The notes under the pieces were generated by a model, which searched no databases, was not told where the DNA came from, and worked only from the letters and a program-made list of their open reading frames with translations. The translations under genes were made by a program, and so were the position numbers. 31,075 nt of DNA from a virus. Below are positions 16,542 to 22,811 of this stretch, in pieces (position 1 is the first letter of the stretch; the number at the start of each line of letters is the position of its first letter). The stretch is from positions 1 through 31,075 of IMG/VR virus record IMGVR_UViG_3300013099_000056, one strand, 5' to 3'.

Positions 16542-16653
16542 GTTTTTTACCACCATTATTTAATTTTCTCATCATATCAATAAACTCATCGTCCCTTGAC
16601 TTAAATAACGCATCTGCTTTTTTCATAGCTTCATACACAGATATTTTTTTCAT
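16477..16653 (-). CDS. Small basic protein, overlapping frame A
   Basis: 58 residues. The ATG at 16653 overlaps the stop of the 16650-16916 gene as ATGA, a typical coupling junction. The first 33 residues form a charged helix (M-K-K-I-S-V-Y-E-A-M-K-K-A-D-A) and the last 24 are extremely Lys/Arg/Asn-rich. The tail overlaps the start of the 16386-16541 ORF, so it is constrained by two frames. No homologue known to me. Confidence 0.5.
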   Translation of the reverse strand: MKKISVYEAMKKADALFKSRDDEFIDMMRKLNNGGKKHGKKTGYSNKKRTRKNQQRNR

Positions 16654-16916
16654 ACCTTAAACTTCCTTAAGCTTTTTTGTAATTCAGTAGATCGCCTTTT
16701 AAGTTTGTCAGATATTTTCTTTTCTAACTTATCGCTTGCATCCTGCACATTTTTTATTTTTTTTTCGTACTCAACGTCATCTACTATCTCAATAAATTTA
16801 GTAACGTACAATTTACATTCTGGATCATCATTCTCCAAACGACATTTCTTATCCCCATAAAGACACATACAATCAACATACATACCATCAAATTTTACCC
16901 AGTACTTATCTATCAT
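16650..16916 (-). CDS. Small hypothetical protein with four cysteines
   Basis: 88 residues. The N-terminal half contains C-M-C (about 16-18), C26 and C34 in V-D-C-M-C-L-Y-G-D-K-K-C and P-E-C-K-L-Y, possibly a metal site. The C-terminal half is a charged helix (K-K-I-K-N-V-Q-D-A-S-D-K-L-E-K-K). The start follows the upstream gene by two bases and the stop overlaps the next ORF, so it lies in the promoter-proximal part of the 17386 transcript. Function unknown. Confidence 0.6.
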   Translation of the reverse strand: MIDKYWVKFDGMYVDCMCLYGDKKCRLENDDPECKLYVTKFIEIVDDVEYEKKIKNVQDASDKLEKKISDKLKRRSTELQKSLRKFKV

Positions 16917-16918
16917 AA

Positions 16919-17341
16919 CTAATCAACCTTTGTACTCCAGGCATTAACATATATAACAGATTTTAATAAAACATATTCTTCCATTAAAGAATCTCTCTGC
17001 TCAATTAGTTTAAAAATATCTATTGAATGATCGTTATTTTTTATTACCACATCTATTGCTTCCATCTTCTTTAAAATAGTGTCTATTAATACTAAAGCGG
17101 AAGACACATCTACTTCATCAGAATCACCTATTTTTATATTACTATTATTGTTTGATCTGTTTAATAATAAAGTGTATCTTTGATATTCTTCTAATAAAAT
17201 AAATATCCTTTCTAAACACTCTTTATATATTCCGCCTTTACTGTTAGCCTCATCCGTAGGTAGAGAATGTAAATAGATTTTCAATTCTTTTATTTTATTA
17301 TCTATATTACTTCTTCTAACCGTTAACTCTCCTATAAACAT
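16919..17341 (-). CDS. DIP1984-family-like protein
   Basis: 140 residues. The pattern L-T-V-R-R-S-N-I-D-N-K-I-K-E-L-K (5-20), a helical middle, then L-L-L-N-R-S-N-N-N-S (about 57-66) and a last helix resembles the DIP1984 family (a small helical family with an I-N-R-T-N motif and unknown role). It is the first gene of a transcript from the promoter at 17357-17386. GAGG lies six bases before the ATG, and the predicted leader is only about 10 nt. The family match is from memory of the pattern. Confidence 0.6.
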   Translation of the reverse strand: MFIGELTVRRSNIDNKIKELKIYLHSLPTDEANSKGGIYKECLERIFILLEEYQRYTLLLNRSNNNSNIKIGDSDEVDVSSALVLIDTILKKMEAIDVVIKNNDHSIDIFKLIEQRDSLMEEYVLLKSVIYVNAWSTKVD

Positions 17342-17356
17342 TTACTTACCTCATTA

Positions 17357-17386
17357 ATAATATAAGCACTTATTTACATTTGTCAA
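17357..17386 (-). promoter_or_regulatory. Sigma70/SigA-type promoter
   Basis: Minus strand: TTGACA at 17386-17381, a 16-nt spacer, TATATT at 17364-17359. It sits in the intergenic space before the 16919-17341 gene. It shares the pattern TTGACAAAnnnAAAT with the promoters near 24970 and 26750. The predicted start is about 17352, leaving a very short leader that still includes the GAGG site. Confidence 0.75.
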
Positions 17387-17400
17387 GTACTTTTTAATTA

Positions 17401-17757
17401 TTATACAACATCAATTACTTCTATCGACCATATACCAGCAACACTTAACATCTCACCTACAGCAACCGCATAAACTGAAAAATCATATTCTCCTATTTCA
17501 CTAGGAGCAGTCCAAATGTAAGAATCATTGCCTGAAGAAGTAGTCGTTCCGCTAGCCGTCGTATAATAAAAATTATCAGAATCATAGTTAATCACCGTCA
17601 CCGTTAAATCGACGTCTGGATTTACCGTACTTTCTGTACCAGTAACGGTTGGAACGTCAGTCTGTGTACCAGAAGTAACAGTTATCAATTCTGCTTCTAA
17701 TAAAACAGCCTGTAAATCATAATAATCCTGAACCCAGTGCTGTGATAATGTAGTCAT
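17401..17757 (-). CDS. Ig-like domain protein, copy B
   Basis: 118 residues with an N-terminal helical tag (Q-H-W-V-Q-D-Y-Y-D-L-Q-A-V) and one beta-sandwich domain from about residue 28 to the end (T-S-G-T-Q-T-D-V-P-T-V-T-G-T-E-S-T-V, Y-I-W-T-A-P-S-E-I-G-E-Y-D-F-S-V, G-I-W-S-I-E-V). It resembles Ig-like/PKD-like domains that phages display on tails or heads to bind carbohydrates. It is clearly a paralogue of the 18099-18449 gene: 34 identical bases recur at 17476-17509 and 18168-18201. Unlike copy A it ends without a downstream domain. Display role inferred. Confidence 0.75.
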   Translation of the reverse strand: MTTLSQHWVQDYYDLQAVLLEAELITVTSGTQTDVPTVTGTESTVNPDVDLTVTVINYDSDNFYYTTASGTTTSSGNDSYIWTAPSEIGEYDFSVYAVAVGEMLSVAGIWSIEVIDVV

Positions 17758-17774
17758 TTATATACTCCTTATTA

Positions 17775-18098
17775 TTACCCGTAGAAATTAATTGATGCCA
17801 TCCACGCAGTAGAAGTTACCATAATTCTTGTTATATCTGAAACCCCAAATGCCTGTAAATTCTCTGTTGCACCTGGAGTATACATAGTATTTGTGTATAT
17901 TATAGTAGCACCAGCGTAAATAGTAAATGGTACCACCATTCCTGCTGGTAATGCGTTAAACTTGGTTGGGCGGAAATCAGTTGTCCATGATCCTATAGCT
18001 GTCAGATCAATAGTAGTCCCAACCCACTTAGAACCGTCCCAAGAACCTTCTACAGGAGTCCAATGAGTATTATCAAAATAAGATGCCCACTCTGGTCC
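17775..18098 (-). CDS. 107-codon tail-type domain in frame after a TAA of Ig-like copy A
   Basis: From the codon following the TAA at 18101-18099, the same frame stays open for 107 codons and stops at 17777-17775, directly before the AAGGAG site of the next gene. The translation (start G-P-E-W-A-S-Y-F-D-N-T, then W-T-P-V-E-G-S-W-D-G-S-K-W-V and F-R-P-T-K-F-N-A-L-P, end A-S-I-N-F-Y-G) reads like a beta-rich phage tail domain, with the common W-x-P-V-x-G-S-W-D-G-S-K-W pattern. There is no ATG, GTG or TTG in frame before residue 53. So it is either made by TAA readthrough, carried over from a nonsense mutation, or made from a non-standard start. I see no frameshift. Confidence 0.6.
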   Translation of the reverse strand, partial: GPEWASYFDNTHWTPVEGSWDGSKWVGTTIDLTAIGSWTTDFRPTKFNALPAGMVVPFTIYAGATIIYTNTMYTPGATENLQAFGVSDITRIMVTSTAWMASINFYG

Positions 18099-18449
18099 TT
18101 AAGAAGCTACTTCTATAGACCATATACCAGCATCACTTAATATCTCACCATGAGTAACAGCGTAAATTGAAAAATCATATTCTCCTATTTCACTAGGAGC
18201 AATCCAAATATAAGAATCACTACCTGAAGCGGTAGTCGTTCCGCTAGCTACTGACTGATAAAAGTTGTCAGAATCATAATCAGTTATTGTCACCACCAAA
18301 GTACCATCCGGTCCTACCGTACTTTCTGTACCGGTTACAGTAGGAACGTCGGTCTGTGTACCAGAACATGTACCTATTAAATCCTGTGTACATAATACAC
18401 TTTCTAAATCATAATAATAATCCACTAAATACGTCGAATAGTTAGACAT
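18099..18449 (-). CDS. Ig-like domain protein, copy A (possible readthrough gene)
   Basis: 116 residues from the ATG at 18449 (GGGAG ten bases upstream). A GTG-initiated extension to 18482 is possible but would lie in a hairpin. The fold is the same as copy B (G-T-Q-T-D-V-P-T-V-T-G-T-E-S-T-V, Y-I-W-I-A-P-S-E-I-G-E-Y-D-F-S-I, G-I-W-S-I-E-V-A-S). The gene ends at TAA, after which the frame continues open for 107 codons (17775-18098). Phages are known to append Ig-like domains to structural proteins by recoding, which makes the interrupted arrangement notable. The role is probably on the virion surface. Confidence 0.75.
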   Translation of the reverse strand: MSNYSTYLVDYYYDLESVLCTQDLIGTCSGTQTDVPTVTGTESTVGPDGTLVVTITDYDSDNFYQSVASGTTTASGSDSYIWIAPSEIGEYDFSIYAVTHGEILSDAGIWSIEVAS

Positions 18450-18468
18450 CAGATAATGTTCTCCCTTG

Positions 18469-18483
18469 ATGTGGTTGCTCACA
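18469..18483 (+). repeat. Inverted repeat, left copy
   Basis: Fifteen bases, ATGTGGTTGCTCACA, whose reverse complement recurs at 19321-19335. The copies flank the 18493-19251 gene. Each copy also forms a small ATGTG/CACAT hairpin. This one lies between the gene's stop and the ribosome site of the Ig-like copy A. Confidence 0.85.
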
Positions 18484-18492
18484 CATATTTTT

Positions 18493-19251
18493 TTAATCTA
18501 AAGCTGTACTACATCTAGCACAAAAATGTGCGCTAGACTTTGACTTTTTTCCGCATGTAGGACACTGAATCTTAGTCTTAGTAGTAATAGGTTTCTTTAA
18601 AGCTTTACCGCTAGACCTATATCCTTGTAATCTAATATTAATTACAGAACTACTTGTTTCAAGTTCTCCTATAGAACCATAAACAAAGCTCTGATCTACT
18701 TTAGAACCTTTAACCGTGATACCTTCTTCTGAGCGTGGTGAAGAACACCTCGTAGTATTAGAAGCAAAACTTGAGCTTCCTACGTTACTACACGAATAAG
18801 TAGACACAGGACTTCCGCTAGTAAAGTCTAATCCACCGATCGGAGTAATAGGATCATATGATCTCACACTATCCAAATTACACCAAATGTGTGGCTGTGG
18901 TAAACTCTCCTCAAACTGAAACTCAACGTGCACCATACCGTCGTCAACCCTATCACCACGGTAGTCAGAAATTTGTTTAGTTTTTTTAATAAACCTAAAT
19001 CTATTTTTAACATAAGTCCCTTTCATGAATCCTTTTAACGAGAACTCCTCATTAGGACCAATTATTAATCCATTACCATCAAGAGCGTCTTTTCCGTCTA
19101 CTTCAACGTTAACCAATGCCCTAACTGAATTTTTATTCTTCATTAAAACTTCATATTCTGAACCAAACGGTAATTTAATTATACCGCGGTTCTCTCTTAA
19201 AATTTTACCTTTATTTTTAATTACCGCAATAAAATCTTCTTTGTATACCAT
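18493..19251 (-). CDS. Conserved phage protein with C-terminal zinc ribbon
   Basis: 252 residues. The N-terminal 115 form a beta-rich domain (L-P-F-G-S-E-Y-E-V-L-M-K-N-K-N-S-V-R-A-L, D-G-N-G-L-I-I-G-P-N-E-E, R-G-D-R-V-D-D-G). I have seen this pattern in uncharacterised phage proteins. A Ser/Thr-rich linker follows (about 140-180). The last 23 residues are a C-P-T-C-G / C-A-R-C zinc ribbon (C230, C233, C245, C248). The ribbon suggests protein or nucleic-acid contact. The gene has GGAGG before its ATG and a structured 5' leader (19252-19375). Function unknown; a virion or assembly role is plausible from the neighbours. Confidence 0.7.
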   Translation of the reverse strand: MVYKEDFIAVIKNKGKILRENRGIIKLPFGSEYEVLMKNKNSVRALVNVEVDGKDALDGNGLIIGPNEEFSLKGFMKGTYVKNRFRFIKKTKQISDYRGDRVDDGMVHVEFQFEESLPQPHIWCNLDSVRSYDPITPIGGLDFTSGSPVSTYSCSNVGSSSFASNTTRCSSPRSEEGITVKGSKVDQSFVYGSIGELETSSSVINIRLQGYRSSGKALKKPITTKTKIQCPTCGKKSKSSAHFCARCSTALD

Positions 19252-19375
19252 AATAAAATTCCTCCTTTTTTCAGGCTCTGGACTACAGCCTCATATTTTT
19301 TAAAGTCCAGTGGTTTATTATGTGAGCAACCACATTTGTGACTGCCTACTAATGTAGACAGCCTTATAGTTTTAC
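19252..19375 (-). promoter_or_regulatory. Structured leader between csp and zinc-ribbon gene
   Basis: This 124-nt interval contains a 10-bp hairpin with two G-U pairs (19340-19363), a GTGGTT/AACCAC pair (19310-19315 with 19328-19333), a TGGACT/AGTCCA pair and a competing AGGCT/AGCCT hairpin just before the ribosome site. The last two share bases, so they cannot form together. No strong promoter is seen. The arrangement looks like an mRNA leader with switching structures, or a terminator plus 5' UTR. Confidence 0.4.
19321..19335 (-). repeat. Inverted repeat, right copy
   Basis: TGTGAGCAACCACAT, the exact reverse complement of 18469-18483, 838 bases away. In a transcript covering both copies they could pair over 15 bp and enclose the zinc-ribbon gene. 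Confidence 0.85.
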
Positions 19376-19594
19376 CTAATCGATAGGTGTAACATCAACA
19401 GCTTGAACACCTTTATCGGTATCTTTCAGTTCAAACTCAACAGCCTGACCTGTCTTAAGTGTTTTATAACCTTCCATATCTATACTTGAAAAATGAACAA
19501 AGTATTCTGTTTCTTCATCTTCACCTATAAGTACAAATCCGTAACCCCTTTCGTTATTAAACCACTTACAAATACCACTAACTCTTTCAGACAT
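19376..19594 (-). CDS. Cold-shock domain protein
   Basis: 72 residues, the usual size of a single cold-shock domain. RNA-binding motifs are present: K-W-F-N-N-E-R-G-Y-G-F-V (RNP1, about 10-21) and Y-F-V-H-F-S (RNP2, 31-36). These OB-fold proteins bind single-stranded nucleic acid and melt RNA structures; phages use them as RNA chaperones. It starts inside the end of the M15 peptidase gene (8-base overlap) with GGGGG upstream, so the two are translated together. Confidence 0.9.
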   Translation of the reverse strand: MSERVSGICKWFNNERGYGFVLIGEDEETEYFVHFSSIDMEGYKTLKTGQAVEFELKDTDKGVQAVDVTPID

Positions 19595-20075
19595 GATAAT
19601 TCCCCCTTAAATAATTTATAGAAACTTCTTCGTAATTGTGAGTAGCATCCTTCAATTTTAACTTTCTAGAATTAGCACCTTTTCTATAATCAACATGAAT
19701 CCAACCGTAATAAGGGTATTCTAGTATAAGATTTCTGAACTTCAATTCTCTATAAATAAAATCTATAATACTAAATAATTTTATATTACTATCTATAGGC
19801 TCCATATCAGAAGCCTCACCTCTACAGTGGTTACTGTACTCACTACCACCTGTTAATATATTCAATTCCTTACTTCTAAACCCGCTTGTAATTCTAATTC
19901 TTCCGAAATAATCCCTTACTGGCTGAAGAACATTGACAGCCAGTCTTTCGATATTATCCCACTGCCACTCTGCTGGAATATTATCGATCCCTTTCCGTAT
20001 CGCTATATCAGACCTAATAAATTCTTTATATTGAAAATTACTTGCGCCAGGTATACTGGCATTTAAATCTATCAT
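19587..20075 (-). CDS. M15-family peptidase, endolysin-like
   Basis: 162 residues. Zinc-peptidase M15 motifs are present: R-I-T-S-G-F-R-S (61-68), S-N-H-C-R-G-E-A-S-D (81-90, His83 and Asp90) and G-W-I-H-V-D (124-129, His127). The family cleaves D-Ala peptide cross-links in peptidoglycan, so it may act as the endolysin or a virion wall hydrolase. No signal peptide or separate wall-binding domain is seen, so export would need a holin. No clear holin is adjacent; the small membrane protein at 26056-26268 is one candidate elsewhere. Start ATG with GGGGG site; first gene after the terminator at 20115. Confidence 0.88.
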   Translation of the reverse strand: MIDLNASIPGASNFQYKEFIRSDIAIRKGIDNIPAEWQWDNIERLAVNVLQPVRDYFGRIRITSGFRSKELNILTGGSEYSNHCRGEASDMEPIDSNIKLFSIIDFIYRELKFRNLILEYPYYGWIHVDYRKGANSRKLKLKDATHNYEEVSINYLRGNYHV

Positions 20076-20114
20076 AATAAATCCCCCTGAAATCTAATAC
20101 AATAAATCTACAAA

Positions 20115-20141
20115 CAAAAAAAACCAGCATTTAGCTGGTTT
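20115..20141 (-). terminator. Intrinsic terminator after the actin-like operon
   Basis: Minus strand: AAACCAGC, five-base loop, GCTGGTTT, then a further run of T. The perfect 8-bp stem plus U-run is a canonical Rho-independent terminator. It follows the microORF at 20146 and closes the ClpP/actin transcript. Confidence 0.88.
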
Positions 20142-20145
20142 CTTA

Positions 20146-20223
20146 TTACTCGTATGTTGTAGACAAAACTATACCACTATATGTCCATTCTACCATATTA
20201 AAGTGTGGTAATAATTGTCTCAT
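20146..20223 (-). CDS. 25-residue microORF after the actin-like gene
   Basis: MRQLLPHFNMVEWTYSGIVL followed by STTYE. The ATG at 20223 has a consensus AGGAG five bases upstream, formed from the stop of the actin gene (TAGGAG), and the ORF ends just before the terminator stem. The strong site and coupling suggest it is translated. The size and lack of repeats allow no function; a leader peptide or small partner of the actin-like protein are options. Confidence 0.5.
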   Translation of the reverse strand: MRQLLPHFNMVEWTYSGIVLSTTYE

Positions 20224-20231
20224 ATTATCTC

Positions 20232-21266
20232 CTATAATTGAGCAGCTAACAAACAACCGCTAGCTACAGCACACATTGGATTTTCTGCTTTCCTTATCTC
20301 ACTTACTTTAAATGGTAACTCTATACCAGATAAAGCTGTTTCAAATCTCTTAACAAAACCCTTAGCCAAAGACAATCCACCAGACACAATTACTGGTATC
20401 GGTTCTCGGAAAAGGGGTAACTCTTTTTTGCTTTTTTCTAGTTGGTAAGCTATATTTTGTAAAGTATAATTAAATACAGACGAGTAATACACAGATACTG
20501 CTTCTTTTATTTTAACAGATAATTCTTCTTGTGACGTGGACATACTATCCTTACTACTAATTAGGTTACTTAAATCAATACCCGCTTCCTTCTCAAGCTG
20601 TACTAAAGAAGGTGAAAGATCTAAAGCATTACCTACAGACAAATCTATAAAGTCTCCTGACTTTGTAGTACTAAACTCTACTAGTGCGTCACCTTGATGT
20701 AGAACAGCTATATTAACCATACCTGCCCCCCAACTAATAGCAACACCACTCAAACCGTCATCTAATAGTTCATTCAAAGCAATGGCATATCCCTCATTAA
20801 GTGGAGACGCATCATAACCCATATCGTTAAGATACACATTCATCATTTCTGTATGGTATATTATATCATAACTTGCATCTATCGGTTTGGCGGGAACGCT
20901 ATAAACAATTTTATCACCTGTACTACCATCTCCTATAAGTTCTTTGATTAAATACTTAAGCATAGGTAAAGACGCTTTTTCTTTGGGGGAAACAACTCCT
21001 TTTCTCAGAGGTCGTTTTGCTACATCATTTCTCTCTATTGCTGTCTGAAGAGCATCCTCCCCAACAACAAGAAAATTATGACCGTCCATAATATACTTAC
21101 AGTTTTGTTTATCTAATGCTATCTGGATACTATGTTTGTTCACTTCTGATTTTGGTTCTATGGTATAAAAAGCATCCCTTTGCATTTTAAATTCAGGAGA
21201 ACCATCTTCCCCTACCCTTGCTGCAACCAGCATATTTGTACCAATGTCAAGCCCACAATTACTCAT
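20232..21266 (-). CDS. Actin-like ATPase (ParM/Alp class)
   Basis: 344 residues with the actin/Hsp70 ATPase signature: phosphate-1 G-L-D-I-G-T-N (5-11), connect-1 P-L-N-E-G-Y-A-I-A-L-N-E (155-166), phosphate-2 I-S-W-G-A-G-M-V-N-I-A-V (177-188) and adenosine loop V-I-V-S-G-G-L-S-L-A-K (292-302). Members build filaments that segregate plasmids or phage DNA. The usual D-x-G in phosphate-2 is S-W-G-A-G here, a notable departure. It follows the HNH gene, whose last codons contain its own GGAGG site. The coiled-coil gene two places upstream could be the adaptor. Segregation, capsid transport and nucleoid positioning are all possible. Confidence 0.82.
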   Translation of the reverse strand: MSNCGLDIGTNMLVAARVGEDGSPEFKMQRDAFYTIEPKSEVNKHSIQIALDKQNCKYIMDGHNFLVVGEDALQTAIERNDVAKRPLRKGVVSPKEKASLPMLKYLIKELIGDGSTGDKIVYSVPAKPIDASYDIIYHTEMMNVYLNDMGYDASPLNEGYAIALNELLDDGLSGVAISWGAGMVNIAVLHQGDALVEFSTTKSGDFIDLSVGNALDLSPSLVQLEKEAGIDLSNLISSKDSMSTSQEELSVKIKEAVSVYYSSVFNYTLQNIAYQLEKSKKELPLFREPIPVIVSGGLSLAKGFVKRFETALSGIELPFKVSEIRKAENPMCAVASGCLLAAQL

Positions 21267-21270
21267 AATT

Positions 21271-21912
21271 CTAACCTCCGCATTTTAAGTCTGAGCGTCT
21301 ACATCCATCTTTTGAATGTACTTCCTCATGACATTCTTTACATAACGTTATACACATATCTGTATCAGCAGACTCAATTGGGTTCTGCATTATTCCTTCA
21401 AAGTGGTGGCAATGTAATTCAGTATTTATTACTCCACACTTTTGACATGTGTAATTATCTCTTTCTAAAACAAGTTTTCTTAATTCAGGCTGTACTTCAC
21501 GTGAAGTACCATCTTTATGTCCTTTAGGAAACAATCTCATCCTAAATATAGGACAAGCATCTTTACAATCTTCCGAACAATAGAAACTAGCTTCACCTCT
21601 TGTTTTACCATTAACTAAAATCTTAAGCCTTTCACCTACATGGGACCTTTTAGGAGTAAACCATCTGCCACAATAGGTACATTTGACCTGAAGTGTGTTG
21701 TAATCATTAGGATCTCTTCTTACTTCTTCCACATAAGAAATTTTTTCAGCATAAGTATCAAATAAAGGTATGTTCTTTTTCCAATAACCACCTTTATAAT
21801 TAGGATTTTTATTCCCTTTTCTCTTACTAGCAGCCAAGGATATCTTCTTTTTAGATGCTACAGAGTGCTTCTTACCGTAAAAATAATTTTCTTTTCCTTT
21901 CTGTCCTATCAT
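21271..21912 (-). CDS. Free-standing NUMOD3/HNH homing endonuclease
   Basis: 213 residues. The N-terminal NUMOD3-like segment (G-K-E-N-Y-F-Y-G-K-K-H-S, 7-18, plus K-K-I-S-L-A-A-S-K) is a DNA-binding motif. The middle carries a zinc-knuckle-like C-x-x-C / C-x-x-x-C pair (about 78-116). The C-terminal HNH nuclease spans about 145-199 with C156, C159, H169-H170, an N-rich segment and C191-C194-H199. It sits between the coiled-coil and actin genes with only four- and three-base gaps, so it looks inserted into a pre-existing operon without breaking it. It would cut an allele lacking it and spread. Activity not testable from sequence. Confidence 0.88.
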   Translation of the reverse strand: MIGQKGKENYFYGKKHSVASKKKISLAASKRKGNKNPNYKGGYWKKNIPLFDTYAEKISYVEEVRRDPNDYNTLQVKCTYCGRWFTPKRSHVGERLKILVNGKTRGEASFYCSEDCKDACPIFRMRLFPKGHKDGTSREVQPELRKLVLERDNYTCQKCGVINTELHCHHFEGIMQNPIESADTDMCITLCKECHEEVHSKDGCRRSDLKCGG

Positions 21913-21916
21913 ATTC

Positions 21917-22801
21917 CTATACTACTTTAGGTAATTTACCTATTAAGTTCTTTAATTTTTCTGCCTTGTCTGCTACGTTTTCCTTTTCTTCGGTAATAAA
22001 TGTTTCTGCTTCTATCGTACCCTCAAGTTTATCCTCAGCACTAGCCTCCGAAGGATCTATAAAAACAGTCTCCATTTTCGGCTGATTAGGATCATAAACA
22101 CCACCATCTGAATCTATGGCTATCTTTTGAGCTACTAGTTCAGCTATACGTTCGTCGTTTATATCTAGTGGCACCGAAGTTTTTTCTTCTAAAACAGATA
22201 TAGTTTTTTCTTTGTCTCTAATTGCATTTTCTAAAGCATCTAGCTTATCCTGAAAGCGTAGTATTTCATTATCACTAGCCAATACTAATTTTTCATACCT
22301 AGCTGTCAAACCATCTAATTCATTAGCTTTTTCATTAATAATAGAGGTTAGTGTAGCTTCTACTTTCTTTATGTTAGAAGCAGCAGTTTCTTCAGCTACA
22401 GCAAGAATCTCTGCAGTAGCTTTATTTATCTCTTCATCCAACTGCTCAGGGGTAAGCATACCGGAGGGTATGCTTACATCCTCGTTAGTACTTTCTTTTG
22501 GTTCTGATAACTCTCTTTCTAGACTTTCAATTCTAGCAGAATATTCTTTTTTAGTTTCTTTAACGGCATCTGCAACAGCAGTCCTTAATTCCTTATCAAA
22601 ATCTTCGGCAGACACAGTAGATTTTTGTGTTAACGCTACAGTAAGCTCCCTAATCTGACTTCTTAATTCTTCTATTACAGCGTTGCCCGAAGAAATCACA
22701 GGTCCTTCTTGCTGTTGAAGTCTTCGCTGTAAATCCCGTGGACCGCCGGACATCAGCCGCCTTCCATCAGACTTCATATGTACCTTTTTGTCATATTTCA
22801 T
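21917..22801 (-). CDS. Coiled-coil protein between ClpP and actin-like genes
   Basis: 294 residues from the ATG at 22801, with AAGG seven bases upstream and directly after the ClpP stop. A longer in-frame extension overlapping clpP is unlikely. The N-terminal 45 are basic (K-K-V-H-M-K-S-D-G-R-R-L). Residues about 40-230 form long coiled coils with a short break at S-I-P-S-G-M-L-T-P-E. The C-terminal 65 are acidic with P-K-M-E-T-V-F-I-D-P. It could be an adaptor or cargo receptor for the actin-like protein, like ParR-type partners, or a ClpP substrate/adaptor. No domain recognised. Confidence 0.7.
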   Translation of the reverse strand: MKYDKKVHMKSDGRRLMSGGPRDLQRRLQQQEGPVISSGNAVIEELRSQIRELTVALTQKSTVSAEDFDKELRTAVADAVKETKKEYSARIESLERELSEPKESTNEDVSIPSGMLTPEQLDEEINKATAEILAVAEETAASNIKKVEATLTSIINEKANELDGLTARYEKLVLASDNEILRFQDKLDALENAIRDKEKTISVLEEKTSVPLDINDERIAELVAQKIAIDSDGGVYDPNQPKMETVFIDPSEASAEDKLEGTIEAETFITEEKENVADKAEKLKNLIGKLPKVV

Positions 22802-22811
22802 AAATAATCCT

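Noticed and set aside
19265-19301. Plus-strand terminator-like hairpin AGGCT/AGCCT with T-run
   Set aside because: No plus-strand gene precedes it; I treat it as part of the minus-strand leader structure.
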